Assembly (NCBI RefSeq): GCF_007752935.1
Contig: NZ_CP036319.1
Location: 4,030,001 to 4,094,000, forward strand
Origin: Crateriforma conspicua
Lineage (GTDB): Bacteria; Planctomycetota; Planctomycetia; Pirellulales; Pirellulaceae
Direction of reading: 5' to 3'
DNA length: 64,000 bases
In this document: positions 12,001 to 21,300 of the stretch, in pieces
How positions within the stretch are numbered: the stretch's first letter is position 1
Layout of the letters: each line of letters starts with the position of its first letter
The notes under the pieces: model-generated
Databases searched by the model: none
Told to the model about the DNA's origin: nothing
What the model saw: the letters and a program-made list of their open reading frames with translations, nothing else
Translations under genes and position numbers: made by a program

Positions 12001-12201
12001 CAGCTCGCTGGGGGCGACCGACAGGACGTTGTTGTCGTCCAGTTCGAAGTTTTCGCCGCTGTTGGCCGCGACCGCGACCAAACGGGGTGCCGCTTCGCCA
12101 AGATCGGCCGCCAACAATTGACGCTTTTCCAACGTCTGGTGGGCAAGTCGGCGGGAGGGGCGACGGAAGGCAGATTTCTTGACGTTTCTTCGTACGGTCA
12201 T
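1..12201 (-). CDS. Giant secreted multidomain repeat protein, C-terminus off window
   Basis: The frame is open for 4067 codons from an ATG at 12201 to base 1, with no stop. I read it by reverse-complementing, and no competing open segment lies in this phase. The N-terminus is basic and then carries LEKRQLLAA at residues 24-32, the motif found on very large planctomycete surface proteins. Ig-like strands follow, then a degenerate matrixin-like module (R501-G-V-G-N505...H511), a PPC-type 'DVDFYSF' domain (about 560-610), a pectate-lyase-like beta-helix start (about 715), more beta-helix repeats and more PPC domains. A probable beta-propeller spans about residues 1930-2350. After it come at least five 'DGD...F.F' modules and a further helix repeat. 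It is a paralog of the upstream giant and probably follows it in one transcription unit. An adhesion or surface role is inference. Confidence 0.88.
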   Translation of the reverse strand, partial: MTVRRNVKKSAFRRPSRRLAHQTLEKRQLLAADLGEAAPRLVAVAANSGENFELDDNNVLSVAPSELTFRFDGGQELDSSTLSAIRFIPSGGDGSFDAEDTPITPGYVGFADDGGSRIVVARFAETLPDDIYKVEIAGFDDTNAGIVGLRNTDGVLFQPNDPLDTLRPMEEIRFEVEVGPRVTAVVPQPIEGVGASRVQHRDQIHVYFNEDPLSNPAGGPVNSATSGLPVVNPQFYKLIFTSDTVENTDDSVTLPTSVEYDPLLNRAVLTFSDDLSELTDAAGNNGSATYRLRIGSGEPLPAAPTAVDGSSDAGDLFSGATSLGVNFGTGTGSVVVSDAAIIQANDIMPSWPAAGDTVGSRDTRRDPEIVGRIDTNTGIDVYEYNFADLYGLNPQGQQRNNAITEAQKQRIREVLDLYSQRMGVQFIETEDSGLQIVTGDLRAIIINAETGSGPDTSYSLFRVNEADPSRGVLVFDGAESWFDDYGLSPDARPSFFVEAVRGVGNLLGIGHLFHLPEGVGAGGSSPDEVRSTTFSDFYPNLPVEPEFLSQSDVSLGQALHRPESNDVDFYSFSANVDGEVRIETFAQRLDGSSLLDTHLQLYRVDPATGAYELVAQNGDFFSNDSYIALDVEAGDYIVGVSAAGNENYNGEVANSGLGGLSEGRYELRVTFQGQGGTTITDTTGTELDGDADGVAGGDFNFWFQTARDTASPAADEARVIYVDKLGRDTNNGTLGAPLQTISAAFDAARPGDIVRLLPNGGADNLIQTVDDNVTYEIGRGGTNNSVLRDGSEFEVPQGVTVMIDAGAILKLQSAKISVGSESVDEDRSLASLQILGTPLPTDDDGQPLLDAAGSVFFTSYNDESIGVDTNPLPTSPQPGNWAGIEFRNDFDYSEGRPVWENEGIFLDYASHADMKYGGGSVSASRPVVNTFTMLESRPTLIYNTIQFAADAAMSADPDSFLETNFHGPIFQRVDRFTSDYDRVGPELSGNLLLDNTFNGLNIRIDTPAGGQTEPMTVSGRLDDTDIVHLLSQSLLIQGQPGGPQLLENRPDVLNVTLTQTTGGTLVDGTAYDYRVTYVTADGTESLASLPTVMAVADAGGSIEIRNLPTAPSSFAGRRLYRLNPGTMEYEFVAALDRGTTSFLDTGETRGGVLPGNGMNDTTLLPRFDARLAIDPGIVVKMLGARIEATFGADFIAEGVDGREVIFTSRADDTYGAGGTFDSNNDGSMLTPQPGDWSGLVFRQDASASLDYAQVAYGGGLSLVAGDVVDFNPIEILQADVRIAHSTIRDNADGFTSNSTRNGRGFNDESTIFVRGSQPIIVSNTIIDNEGAAISINPDALDYTDRLDHGRSTGPVDIVDSDHDNQGPLIDGNRLADNGLNGLLVRSEILTTESVWDDTDIVHIVNGEIISMTHHIRSGLRLKSDADQSLVVKFGPNGTLVGSGRPLDITDRVGGTLQVLGQGGFPVIMTSLADDTVGAGFTPAGIAQTDTDNAAATPAPGDWIGLQLESYVNDRNVAFITESERAIDAAINDNAAANDAQVVGLLARDEKSGDETARLGFNIRGALANPDDQDVYRFDAAGGTEVFIDIDDTTFGLDTVVELIDVNNRVLASSDNSFEEISDPSQLFSILPESAVEPLYRSGIGQTESPNILDAGFRVVLDGSASTTNSYYVRVRTADGKSSGQYQLSIRLREADEIAGSTIQLADIRYATDAITVSGAPLHSPLAGDASESLVYTGGGRGYDANATVLNWSPAIADQLGNLMTSDRGSLVVNGEIGNSQNVTAAARVNDLDVYQVDLFNQQLEPDVFNSEQRYVQATFDIDYADGLGRVNTSLAVYDSTGRLILHSRDSNVADDQGQPTAGVDTENLTAGSAGTADAYIGPVELPEGTYYVVVSNASAVPEALGQFFDPDSAHTNVRLQPINSLRRIADDNLDGTLGWTADEPVVPLFNTGGVGDSPIVEYSLEDVRLFVGLESNIGGGQEDSTLVSFNPFTGTLDRLIGDWDQAHGDIAMRRDGTLYTYTTDPPEGSNYQSGNIGNYLRISTTDASETNIGDDSLTFYRTNQGGNGVEVDNGQNSDDSTFIVEAMAFRANDNGLGNGSINNTAAINQNDRFVAIGNRRIARDPTIPVGATENILYLMQTTTGQATRRGSLNGQDIQYGQAPYNIRYGAAENRPEMGIVDTGNYLGNNGDGGIITGVDYLPDGPSTEMVAVTDNGGVHVFDYTVNQPALFGDLVGYNEVIPTEYYGQLEPHPEHGVTTLAFSGLEFGPRGVANGALRNVLFATTADGWLYAFELDAVTQSLVPSYVFYNGRSAVPLVTATGIASPTTTGLAFSTLEAAPWHTTTDRRNDGGHGFSDVPYDNSRLQVNNAGNSFYYGFEIDNNQPNNTLERPEGDALGQLAPGGSHGTIISNAFSLEGYSSNDKPTVYFNYFLEVEADDDYVPNTRNQNDALRVFASGDDGVWHLLATNDNYRSASGVDEYDYFATSGIPVQEIFDDSGTWRQARIDISPLAGNENVRLRFDFSTDGTMRAHAGSVELVAVPGDEIPDNSTVVATTQTGIGTETVVLENIVGQDIVVPDGSQLTDGDQFIVQSPTGNVTATFRQGPLATDPLPGEIVFLPTSTADEVAQAVVAGLPKLLRPYNDGGGRVSLLAATNVIPLGNTPIGLNTTVKLDNTFDSIVAASGERLASGESIDVSIGGNTTTITFVTAAESTGVTGEIIFDGTETADEIAAAIYAELSFETGAYLDAERVIFTQPVTIAVNPSTTKIVVVDPLTVSEGRMTVQIPADPAADINNDEFLRITGPSGTEYVIDFQDDDFPFNQPGVVYKQNGNELLVAERLFNAINGLDVTGELGAILDGDTVSVFATTITQDEDSQFTYATVTDTESRLQIQIPDAVDLRSGEQLLVSDGTDSVVLTFVEQGQIPPTAFNLVYFDDSQTGADLFDSVIQLLRGADINAYQSPDGLGVNVVVDPDPDLGLTDPPVAFITTDPVYTSLDTDDVDTSVVPITVPGGDRLVDGETITLVAKNDPTAANAQTITFVLDDGMTMAGPNEVLFLPTDTGADIAEALWEVIDPQFQAVQSTGNVLYLIYGRSASVQAGSAIVSFSPSVPGAIAVQLDSTMNSFAVADQLRISIAEGFGAVTADDGISKATIDQYALVGGNRIRIFQTSFSSVGPYGLSTALPGDEFGETVSTSFTATNQIRSQGAANNEVEGVYIDDIIIGFAERGEMVLDAPTNVFDFINNPETTRGSTQPERPNEILVGEYSLEIRASDEFGVPTDAAVGLGLTTPAGAGRSFDTNDRLTEGAVTLFTQAGQYLQDGDTFVLYDGTNSLTFEFDDVLQPGIADGNVRVVFDASEDEPQYVAVAIRNAINTPQVQEVLDIVAATYDSDDSNNVPGESITTGNRVELFGEDIQVNPGGGRFIRMDLVAEETYQGRATSRTMPMVDHDTQTVTYVNVGDSLARSAVSGYVNGDTDVLVATGKIGDRVDEAINGTAFGGLPTSDTDSVRIYLSMNQVIDIDLDTFGYTKDNSFFLAELSVFDGDETLLASANSGFAPGESQQGVFLTFTAPADGYYDIQVATIDVVGGEYALTVRPHAATNDLIPDRDVLIVDYQTGQTDENRERDQGQILISGNFISHSANYGISATAGDRGQAQVAGGAADDLARPGSAALRRNVNPESQIPGAVLTNNVVYDSGVGGILFAGGTQNAGQSPAPVSYGRIVNNTVVGNGSGSGITVESSAAPTLLNNVVTNFATGIDVDASSEAAGTVIGANAFQDNGTNATVPLSAQSIVIPSGTPVFADPAREIYIPAMGSQIIDSSVAELADRSDLFLTVKEPSGISPSPIIAPGFDAYGQPRIDDPTVSSPGGVGGNVFIDRGAIDRSDSTRPIAVLTTPQDAIGSIVPDGDGDPDESFVRLAMGTVEFFELQLLDENGTGPDGATITEESVLLTENGRRLIPGVDFTFGYSDNSRTIRLTPLAGLWNPDAVYEITLNNSERVAYDAPAGNEITDGDQLVITDASGNESVFEFESGYVLNIPTPKSVSVGAPSDFQDGAFFTITAPDGTS

Positions 12202-12252
12202 GGTGACCCGGTCCGCGGAGCTGAAGAAAAGGATGGGGAAGAATGCAGGGAC

Positions 12253-12282
12253 CCGAGCGTCGGGATTCGTCCCGACGCTCGG
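12253..12282 (-). terminator. Strong hairpin with TTCG loop between the giant genes
   Basis: A perfect 13-bp stem (ccgagcgtcggga pairing with tcccgacgctcgg) closes a TTCG tetraloop, inside the 117-bp gap between the two giant genes. It has no clean T tract on the minus strand. It could therefore be a weak or factor-dependent terminator, a processing site, or an mRNA stabiliser that uncouples the two genes. Confidence 0.6.
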
Positions 12283-12318
12283 CATCAATCAAAGGGGGGG
12301 AACAATTTTCTGATCACG

Positions 12319-15300
12319 TCATAGCAACGGCTCGTCCATGATGGTCGAAAGGGCCTGATCAATGTTGTCGCTGTCGACCGATCCGGTGCCAGCGGTCGAT
12401 GTGGCCAGCCCGTCAGCGGCGTCGGCCAATGGTGCCGAATCGACGCCTTCGAATCCAGCCAACACGGCGTCACTGGCCGCGTCGCCACTGATCGTCGTTG
12501 CCGGAGCCTCGTCCGAAACGATCGATGCCGCGACGTTGCGAGTCGCCAGGTTCGGCGTGACCGAGGCGTAGGACGTCGTGACGCCTGCCGCCGGGCTTTC
12601 GCCCTCCGGTTCAGCACCACGTCGGTTCAGTTCGTTGATCACCAACAGAGCATCGAACGCGGAAATCACGCCATCGCCGTCGACGTCGACGTAGTCCGGC
12701 GGATCGTAACCAAGTTGGCTGGTCGGGATCTCGTTCACACCACCGGCGCGGTTCAGCATGTTGATCACCCGCAGGGCGTCCAACGCGGTGACAAAGCCAT
12801 CGGCGGTCACGTCGGTGCTCATTTCAGCGATCGGGTTTTGATACCGCGATCGTGACAACGTGATCGTCACCGTCACCGGATCGCTGAAGCGTCCGGTCGA
12901 ATCTTCGATGCGATAGGTGAACGAATCCGTGTCGCCGGCTTCGCCGCTGTTGTTGACGTACTGGAACGTTCCGTTGGCGTTGACCGTCAGGTCGCCGTAT
13001 GCCGGGGACGTGACAGTGGCAACATCAACGGTGAACGTGTCACCGTCGTTGTCGCTGTCGTTACGCAGCAAGCCGCTGGAAACGCTGGTGACCGCCAAAG
13101 TTCCGCGAACCGGAACGACATAGCCATCGGCCACCGCGATCGGGTCTTCTTCGACCGCAGCGATTTCCAGTGTGAAGGAGTCCGTCACCGGGAACACGCC
13201 GTCGAAGGCACGCAGATCGATGTCGATCGATCCCGTCGCATTCGGCTTCAGCTGGATGAACATCGTTTCACCGCTGAAGGTGATGTTTTCGACCAATGCG
13301 TTCTCGGGGAACGGTTGGCCGGCAACCACGGCGGTGCCACCGATTTGCGTGATCAAGTAATCCAGATCGTCGTTGTCGCGATCACGGAACACATCGGACA
13401 GATCGACTTCGACCGTCGTGTTCTCATTACCGTTGACCGTCCCCAGCGGATTAAGCACCTCGGGGGCATCGGGCGTGTTGGTCACGATGACCGGAACCAC
13501 TGCGGTATCGAACAAACCGTCGTCATCGGTCGCGGTGATCGTCAGATCGGCTTCACCGAACGAGTACGGCGGCAAAGTCAACGTCATCGTGCTGCCGTCC
13601 AGTTGGACACCCACGATCGATCCGTTGGACGTGTCAACCGTGTATTGCAGCGGATCATTTTCCGGATCGTCGAACCAAGTCGACAATTCCAAAGTGACCG
13701 TCTTCGGATCATCTTTGCTTTCGGTGTACGTCAGCGACGTTTGATCCGGATTGCCATCAACGCCGACAAAGACCGGTGCACCGTTGACGTCGTCAACGTT
13801 GATGCGAACCAACCCTTGGCCGGTCGCGTTGAGCGAATCGATCAACCCGTAGGTGAACTGATCCGCACCGCTGAAATCGGTCGGCGGGGTGTACGTCAGC
13901 GTGTCGCCCGATTGCGTGACCGTGCCGCCTTCGCGAGTGGTCAACGGGAACTGGGCGGCCATCAGACTGATCGTCTGACCGGCATCAATTTCGTCCTGCG
14001 GCCCCGGCGTGTCGTTGGACAACAGAGTGGCGACCGAGATTTCCACCGGCTCGTTTTCACCCGTCTGGACAAAGTCGTCACCGGCACGCGGGGCGTCGTT
14101 GACGGCGTTGATGGTGAATTCCACCGTGCCGGTTTCGCCCGCGATCAGGCTGGTTTGGCCGTCGCCCGGGATGTCGGCAACACGGTACGAGAATCGATCG
14201 ACTTGGGTGGTGCTGTTGAAGTCGGCCGGAGGCGTGTAAACGACCTCGGTACCGTCTTCGGACAGCGTCAACGTTCCGCCCAGCTCGGTAACGAACTGAC
14301 CGGCGTTGCTGAAGACTTCTTGCAGGATCAGCGACTGACCCATCTCATTGGCCGGACCGGGCACGTAGAACGGATCGATCAGTTCGGCCGTTGTCAGCGT
14401 GATCACTTCGTCTTCGTCGATCGTCAATTCGACCGGCGTCGGTGCCGGCGATGCGACCGGCGGATCATTCACCGGCGTGACATCGATCGTGACCGTGATC
14501 GGCGTGCTGGAAACGATTTCCGTTTCCGGCGCGCCCGGCTTGCTGTCGCTGACCCGTGCGGTGAACGTCGCCACACCGTTGAAGTCCGCTGTCGGAACGA
14601 AACTGAACGTTCCGTCGCTTTGCAGATTCAACGTACCGACAACGGTGCCACCCGGGGTGGTCAGCGTCCGCGTGCCGACGTCACCATCAAACACCTTGAC
14701 CGGGTCCCCATCGGGATCGGTGATACCGGCCAAGATGCCATTGTCGTTGGGCGACGTGGTCAGATTTCCGTCTTGGTCCAGTGCCTGTAGATTGAAGTCT
14801 TCGGCCACCGTGTACTCCAACATGGAGTTGGCTTCGTCCACGGTCGGCGGTGCACCGGGAACGATGGTGACAACGTAGTCTTCCACTTCACCGGACAACG
14901 CCAAGCCCGAAGCATCCAATCCGCCTTCGCGGGAGACACGGAATCGAGCGTACGTTTCCACCGGGGTCGGTCGCGTGGCCGCGATGCCGGGAACGGTGAT
15001 GTTGAAGGTCCGCGTGACCGGGGCACCGGTGTCGCTGAATCGAGCCAGCGGGTTGCTGCCGTCGATGATGCGTTCGCCCGGATCGTTCCAGTCGCCGTCG
15101 GCGTTGAAGTCGATCCATGCTTCCAGGACGCCTTCGCCGACGACCGTCACGGTCACCGGGGTGATGACGCCCTTGTTCAACGAACCGACGGGGTTGATGT
15201 CGCTGACGAAGGACACGCCGTCTTCATCGTTGCTGAACACCTTCACGGTGCCGCCGTCGATGCTGACTTCGCTCGGTCCCAACGGGCTTTCGGCGATCGC

Positions 15301-18300
15301 ATCGGCGATAGCGGAACTGATCGAAACCGGATCAGTGGGATCGACCGGTTGGATCGCAAAGTTCTCCTCGGCAAAGATGCCGTCGATGTCGAATTCCAAC
15401 GTGACCGTTTCGCCGCCCAACGCGATCGTGATCGTGTCACCATCGCGAGTCGTGGCGTCAACGCCGACGACTTGATCGATCTGGGCAAAACCGGCGGCGA
15501 TCGACGTCGTGAACAAGGCACCGGACGATGCGATGTTGATGACCAAATCGTCACCATCGGCTTGCGGCGTCGGCAACGCATCGGGTTCCGCGTCGACGCG
15601 GGTGCCCAAGGTCAAATCGGGGGTCACGACGTGACGTGCACCGTCATTGGCCAGGCGGGTCGGCAAACGACCGGGCACGTTGTCGCGTGGGTCCGGTGCG
15701 TCACCAAAGTCCAGTCCGATCGTGGGCAACAGGATGGTGAATTGAGTCGTGTTGTCGTCACGATTCGGTTCCAGCGGATTGCCCGCCAAGTCCTTGATGG
15801 CCGGCAAGTAGAACGAATCCAGGTTGCCATCGATCAGCTGGCTGTTTTCCACAAAGAATGTGTTTCCGCCACGATCCTCGGCCACCAAGCTGGTCGGGTT
15901 TTGGTCCGAATTGATCGCCGCGATCAAGGCTTGCTTGATTTGCACGGCGGTGAACGACGGCAGAATCGGAACCGCGATCGCACCACCGGGCACGCCCGAC
16001 ACCGACAAGGTCGGCGATAGCGATACATCGACGACCGTTCCCGGGATGTCGTTCAGCTTCACGCTGCCGGTCGGGTTTCCGGCCGAATCGGTTTCGGCAA
16101 CCGCACTGATGGTCAATCCCAACGGGTTTTCGTTGATCGCCGCGGCCAAAGCCGTTGCGATGTCGCCGGCGGGACTGTCGGGCAAGAATCGAACCGCGAC
16201 GTTACCCGCGCCGACTCCGCCACCACCAAGGATCGAATCGAATTCGTACGTCACGCTGACACCGCCTTGGGTGATCGTGACTTGTTCGCCGTCGCTGACC
16301 GACCCGCGAACCTTTTGCATCTGCGGGATGCCGCTGACGTCCAACCGGTTGTCGGTCACATACCCGAAGCTCAATTCGCCGGCGCCGTTGTTGACGACCG
16401 TCACGCCGGTGCCCGCCGCGTTGATGGCCGCAACCATCTTGTCGCCCAGCGTGTTGAAATCGTCGAACGTGTTGAAATCGATCACCGTCGCACCGGCGAC
16501 CGTTGCCGGGGTTCCCGCCACGTTCATTTCGAACACGACGTCGTTGCCGTTGTCATCACGCACGATGAACGTGCTGCCGTCGGCAATGCCTGCACCGCCC
16601 ACGCCGGGCAGCCGCAGCAACAGTGGTCCCATGATGGCGATCGTCGACGAACCGGCGACCGATGGTGAACCGACCACATCGATGGCCGATCCCGTTTCGG
16701 TCAATCCTAGGCCGTCCGAACCGCCGACATGGACGATTCCGCCATCGCTGGCTTCGATCACGTTCGGATCCAATCCACCGATGTCCAAGCCTCGCAACGC
16801 CGTGGCAATCTGCTGTGCCAGCTCGTTCGCGGTGGTCAGACGCGTGATGTTCAGCGGGATGTTCGGATCGGTCACGCCGTCGTCGGCCGGATTTCCATCC
16901 AAGTCAACTTCGTCGCTGCGATTGATTTCCAGCGTGGCAGTGGTCGAACCGTCGACGGATGTCACGGTGATCGAATCCGCGTCGACCGGAGTGCGACTGA
17001 TACCGATGATCGTTGCACGACCGGAAACGACCGACGCCGAACCTTCGGACGGCAGATTGAAGAACACCTTGTCGCCACTGGACGTGCTGGACAGAGCCAA
17101 CAGCGAATCATTCACCGCGGTAACCACGGCGTTGGCGGCCGCATCGGCGGTCATGCCGTTGCTGACGATCACCGGGATGTTGGTCCGAGCGGTCAGGTTG
17201 CCGTCGGTATCAAATTCAAAGGTTTCGGTCCGCAGTCCGTTGGACAAAACAAACGTGTCGCCGTCTTGGATTCCCGATGCACCGACACCGCTGCCGGGAA
17301 TTTGCATCGACAGAGTCCGAGCCGCCTGGGACAAGCCACTGTTGCTGGCATCGACGGTCGCACCCGCTTCGGTACCGATCAGGATCTTGGTTCCGTCCAC
17401 CATGATGTCGGCGTCGATACGTCCGCCATCGACCTCGGCTTGCAACGCGTCTCCGATGCTGGTCGCGATGCCTTCCAAGAAGACCTGCAGATCATCTGGA
17501 TCGATCGGGGTCGGCGTCGTCGGGATGGAAATCGGCGTGGTGCCGGTCAGCGTGATGCCGTCGTTGTCCAGTTCGAACAAGATCGGACCACGGACCCCAT
17601 CGCTGACTTGGAACACATCACCGTCGGACAGTCCGCCGGCATTGGTGCCTTCGACCGGAACGGTCAGCGTCAACACCTCCGGTGCAAGGATCTGATAGCC
17701 CGTGTCGTATTCGAAGATCACTCGACCGCCACCGACTTCGGTGATGGCCACTTGGTCGCCGTCGACCGCTTCGTTGATTCCGGGGGCAATCACAACAGTG
17801 CGGTCACGATTGTTCAATGCGATGCGGTACGAATGGTCGTTGGACCAGATTCCGGCCAGCGGACGCAGCGTGATCACGCCGCGGGTTTCGTCATAGCTGA
17901 ACGTGTAATCGATGCCTTCGGTCAACAGCCGATCGTTTTCAAACAGCGTGACGTTGGCGCCGATCGGACGCAGGCCCGGAATTTCGGCAACCACCACGGT
18001 CGAATCGTCGATTCCGCTGCCGACAAACGGGTTCGAATTGTCGCCCAAGTCTTGGACCAGGACGCGGAATTCATTGAACACACCGTCGGTGCGACGCACG
18101 AAGCTGTTGGACGGATCGCTGTCCAGTTGGGCAAAGTCATTGTCCAGCGGGTTTTCCAAGCTTGCGATCGGTCCCACAAAGTCCGCGGTATCCAGTGCAC
18201 CACGATCCTTGAACACGTTCGCACCGATACCACCGGGCGGTGACATCGTCGGTTCGTCCGCACGCAATTGACCGCTGTGGTCACGAGCCGGACTGACGAT

Positions 18301-21300
18301 CAACGAGCTGGGGATTCCCAACAAGTCATAAATCTCCGTCAGTGCGACGTTCGGATCGATCGAATCGACCGCGCTGTCGACGATCGGCGCGTGATCGGCG
18401 GGCGTGAAGTTCCCAGCCGCGGCATCGACGAACAAATCACCGCTGGTCAGCGTGATGAAGTTACCCGGCGTCTGGCCGGTTTCGCTGGCGGGACGTGCGA
18501 CGAAGTTGAAATCGCTGTTACCACCGCTGATGTTACTGGGACCGGTCCGCAGATCGGTGCTGATGCTGGTATCCAACGCCGGGTTGCGGTTGATCAAACC
18601 GACACCGTTGTTGATCGACCAAGACAGATCCGAACGCAGTTGTGTGTTTCGCGATTCGTCGTATTGAATCGCGTTGCCGGTTTGCGTGATCTCGCCCTTC
18701 TTGACACTCAGATCGGGGTTCAGTTCGTCGATGCGAGCACCGAACCCGAATGCACCCGATTCTTCTTGAACGATGCTTTGGTGAGCATTCGTTATCACAT
18801 TGTTCAAAATCGCTGCGCTAGCACCGCTGCCGACGAAGATACCGTTTTCGACCAGCACTTGGTCAGCTTCGCTGGCGTATTCGGTCGACCGTTGATCGCC
18901 GTTGGCCAAGGTGCTGTTGTCCGGCCCAAGCTTCAGTCCGGCGGCACGTGCCTCAGGGCTCAATTCGATGTTCGCGGCATTCATGATTGCCACGTACAGT
19001 TCGGTCGTTCCGCGGCCATCGGTGAACGTACCGTCGGGAACGATCGAGACGGTTCCACCACTTTCGCGACGATCGTGTCCAAAGCCGGTCGTGAAATCGA
19101 ACCCGGTCAAGTAGCCCGTCAAAGTCGGCGGGTCACCGCCATCGGTCGTGACAATCCCACCCAGCGGGAAACCCTTTTCACGGATGAAGTTGTAAATGCC
19201 AACGTTGTCCGTTTGCGTTCCGCCCAATGCCCGGGCTTCCACGCGGCTGATCGGGCCGTTGGTGCCGTCGGGGCCATTGTTGACCTCGTGGTTCGGCAAC
19301 GCCGGGTTATTCAGGTAACCGTTGATCGCGTTGCTGATCGCCCGCATGATATCCGGCACGCGATAACCGCCACCGTTCATGAAGTCGGTCGTCAAGATCG
19401 GCACGTTGATGTTGCCGTTGGGCAGCACGATGCTGTTGACACCGCTGGTGAATTCGAACGTCACACGGTTTCCGTCCGCGTTGACGTTGGCATAAGCATC
19501 GCCGGTGCGGGTTGGGATCAGATAATCCGGGATTTGCGTGATCGTGAACGTGGTTCCGACCAATGTTGGTGCACCGTTCCCCGGTCCGCCTTCGGCCAGC
19601 GTTCCGTTGATATTGCCAGTGGTACGTTCGGCGTCGAACGGAGTCAGCGGATGGCTGTCCAGCGACAGAACGAACGATCGCGGGGCGTAGGTTTCGATGG
19701 CGATCGAATAGTCGCCTTCGCCACCAGTCGGATCGGTCCGATCGGCCAGGCTCTTGGCGTCATAAGTTTCGTTGCCCTCGCTGCTGACACCGACGTAGTA
19801 CGTCCCCTTTGCCAGGGCCGTGTAATCGATGTAGCTGTCGCGTGCGTTGGCGTCATCAGTGACGGGGAATTCAACGCTGCTGCCGGGGTTCAGGTATTCC
19901 GGCAACGCGCCCATTTCACCGGTCGCCAATTCTTCGCCGCCCGGGCCGAACAGTCGCAGGTAACCGGTCGGTCCACCCGCGACGGTGTCCAAGTCGACAA
20001 TCAATCGATCGCCGACGCCCAGTTCGACCTTGAAGAAATCGACGTCTTGACCCGACGGCAACGGTCCCACATGGTCGCCGATCGATCCGTCGGCAAAGTA
20101 GGCACCACGATGGCTGACTTCCAACTTCGTATCGACCGCTTCAGCGATCACGTCGTTGGATTCTTCGGTCGCACTGCCCACGGCGCCCGACAGTGAACCA
20201 TCGGCCAGGAACGCACCCTCGGTTCCGTCCGATCCGCGGACGGTGTTGTTGATCAACTTGGCCAACGGTTGCGGGGCCTCGTAAATCGGCATCAACGGCG
20301 ACGGACCGTTGAATGTTTCGCCAGTGACCGGATCGAAACTGGTGTAGCTGAAGAACGAATCCAGGCCCAAGTTCAGATTGGAATCCTCGATGTCCTTTTG
20401 GAAGTTCATGGACATGTAAACTCCCGTGACGCCTTCCAGGTACAACGCCGGATTATCGAAATCCAGGACGTCGCCACCATAGGTCGCGCCGACGGGGTCT
20501 TCACCGATCGTTCGCAAGATCGGCGAAATCGGACTGGTCAACGACGGTCCCAACGTCGGACGAACCAATTCGACCAGACCGTTGGTGACCAAGATGCTGC
20601 CTTGGATCGATTCGTACATGGCCATCAGCAATTCATGCGCTGAATAACCGAAGTTACGGATCGGGTCCGGACCGCTGGGGTTGTAAGTCGTCGACCCGCT
20701 TCCCAATCGGTAATAGATCGGCACGTGTCCATCGACAAAGCCGTCACCGCCGACCTGGCCGCTGCCGCCCTGGTTGGTCGGTGCGCCGCTGATGTCTTCG
20801 AATTCAAAGACGACTCGTGTTCCGCCAGCGTCGATCGCCATGATCGCACCGTCGGGAACCAAAATGTCACCACGATCCTGCAACAACGTGTTGCCGTTGG
20901 AATACCAATCGTTCAAACCGTCCCACTCGACCACGAAAGGCCGGGTTTCCCCGTCGACCTTGATACCCGTGTATCCAGCCTGGTCGACGATGTTATTACG
21001 AACGACCACGCCGGCGGTCAGACCGCCTTCGACCGAATCGTTCAAGATCGGCAGGTTCTTCACCGCACCCAGCGGCGAATTGCCGACCGGTGGCAGTTGC
21101 AAGAAATCATTGCCGGCCGGAATACCAATCAATGCCGGGTCACGGTTGTCTTCCGGATCGGTGCCACGGTGACCGGTATCGGACCAGATGCCGATCGCGT
21201 GGGCCTCGGTGACCGTGTTGTTTTCGATGATGAACGCACCCTGCAGTCGCTGGGCGTTCTGATCACCAAGGCCGTGATGGTAGATCGCCGACAGTTGCAC

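Noticed and set aside
12202-12318. The two giants as one gene broken by a frameshift
   Set aside because: The left gene has its own start with a fresh LEKRQLLAA motif, and the right one ends in a complete dockerin and stop.
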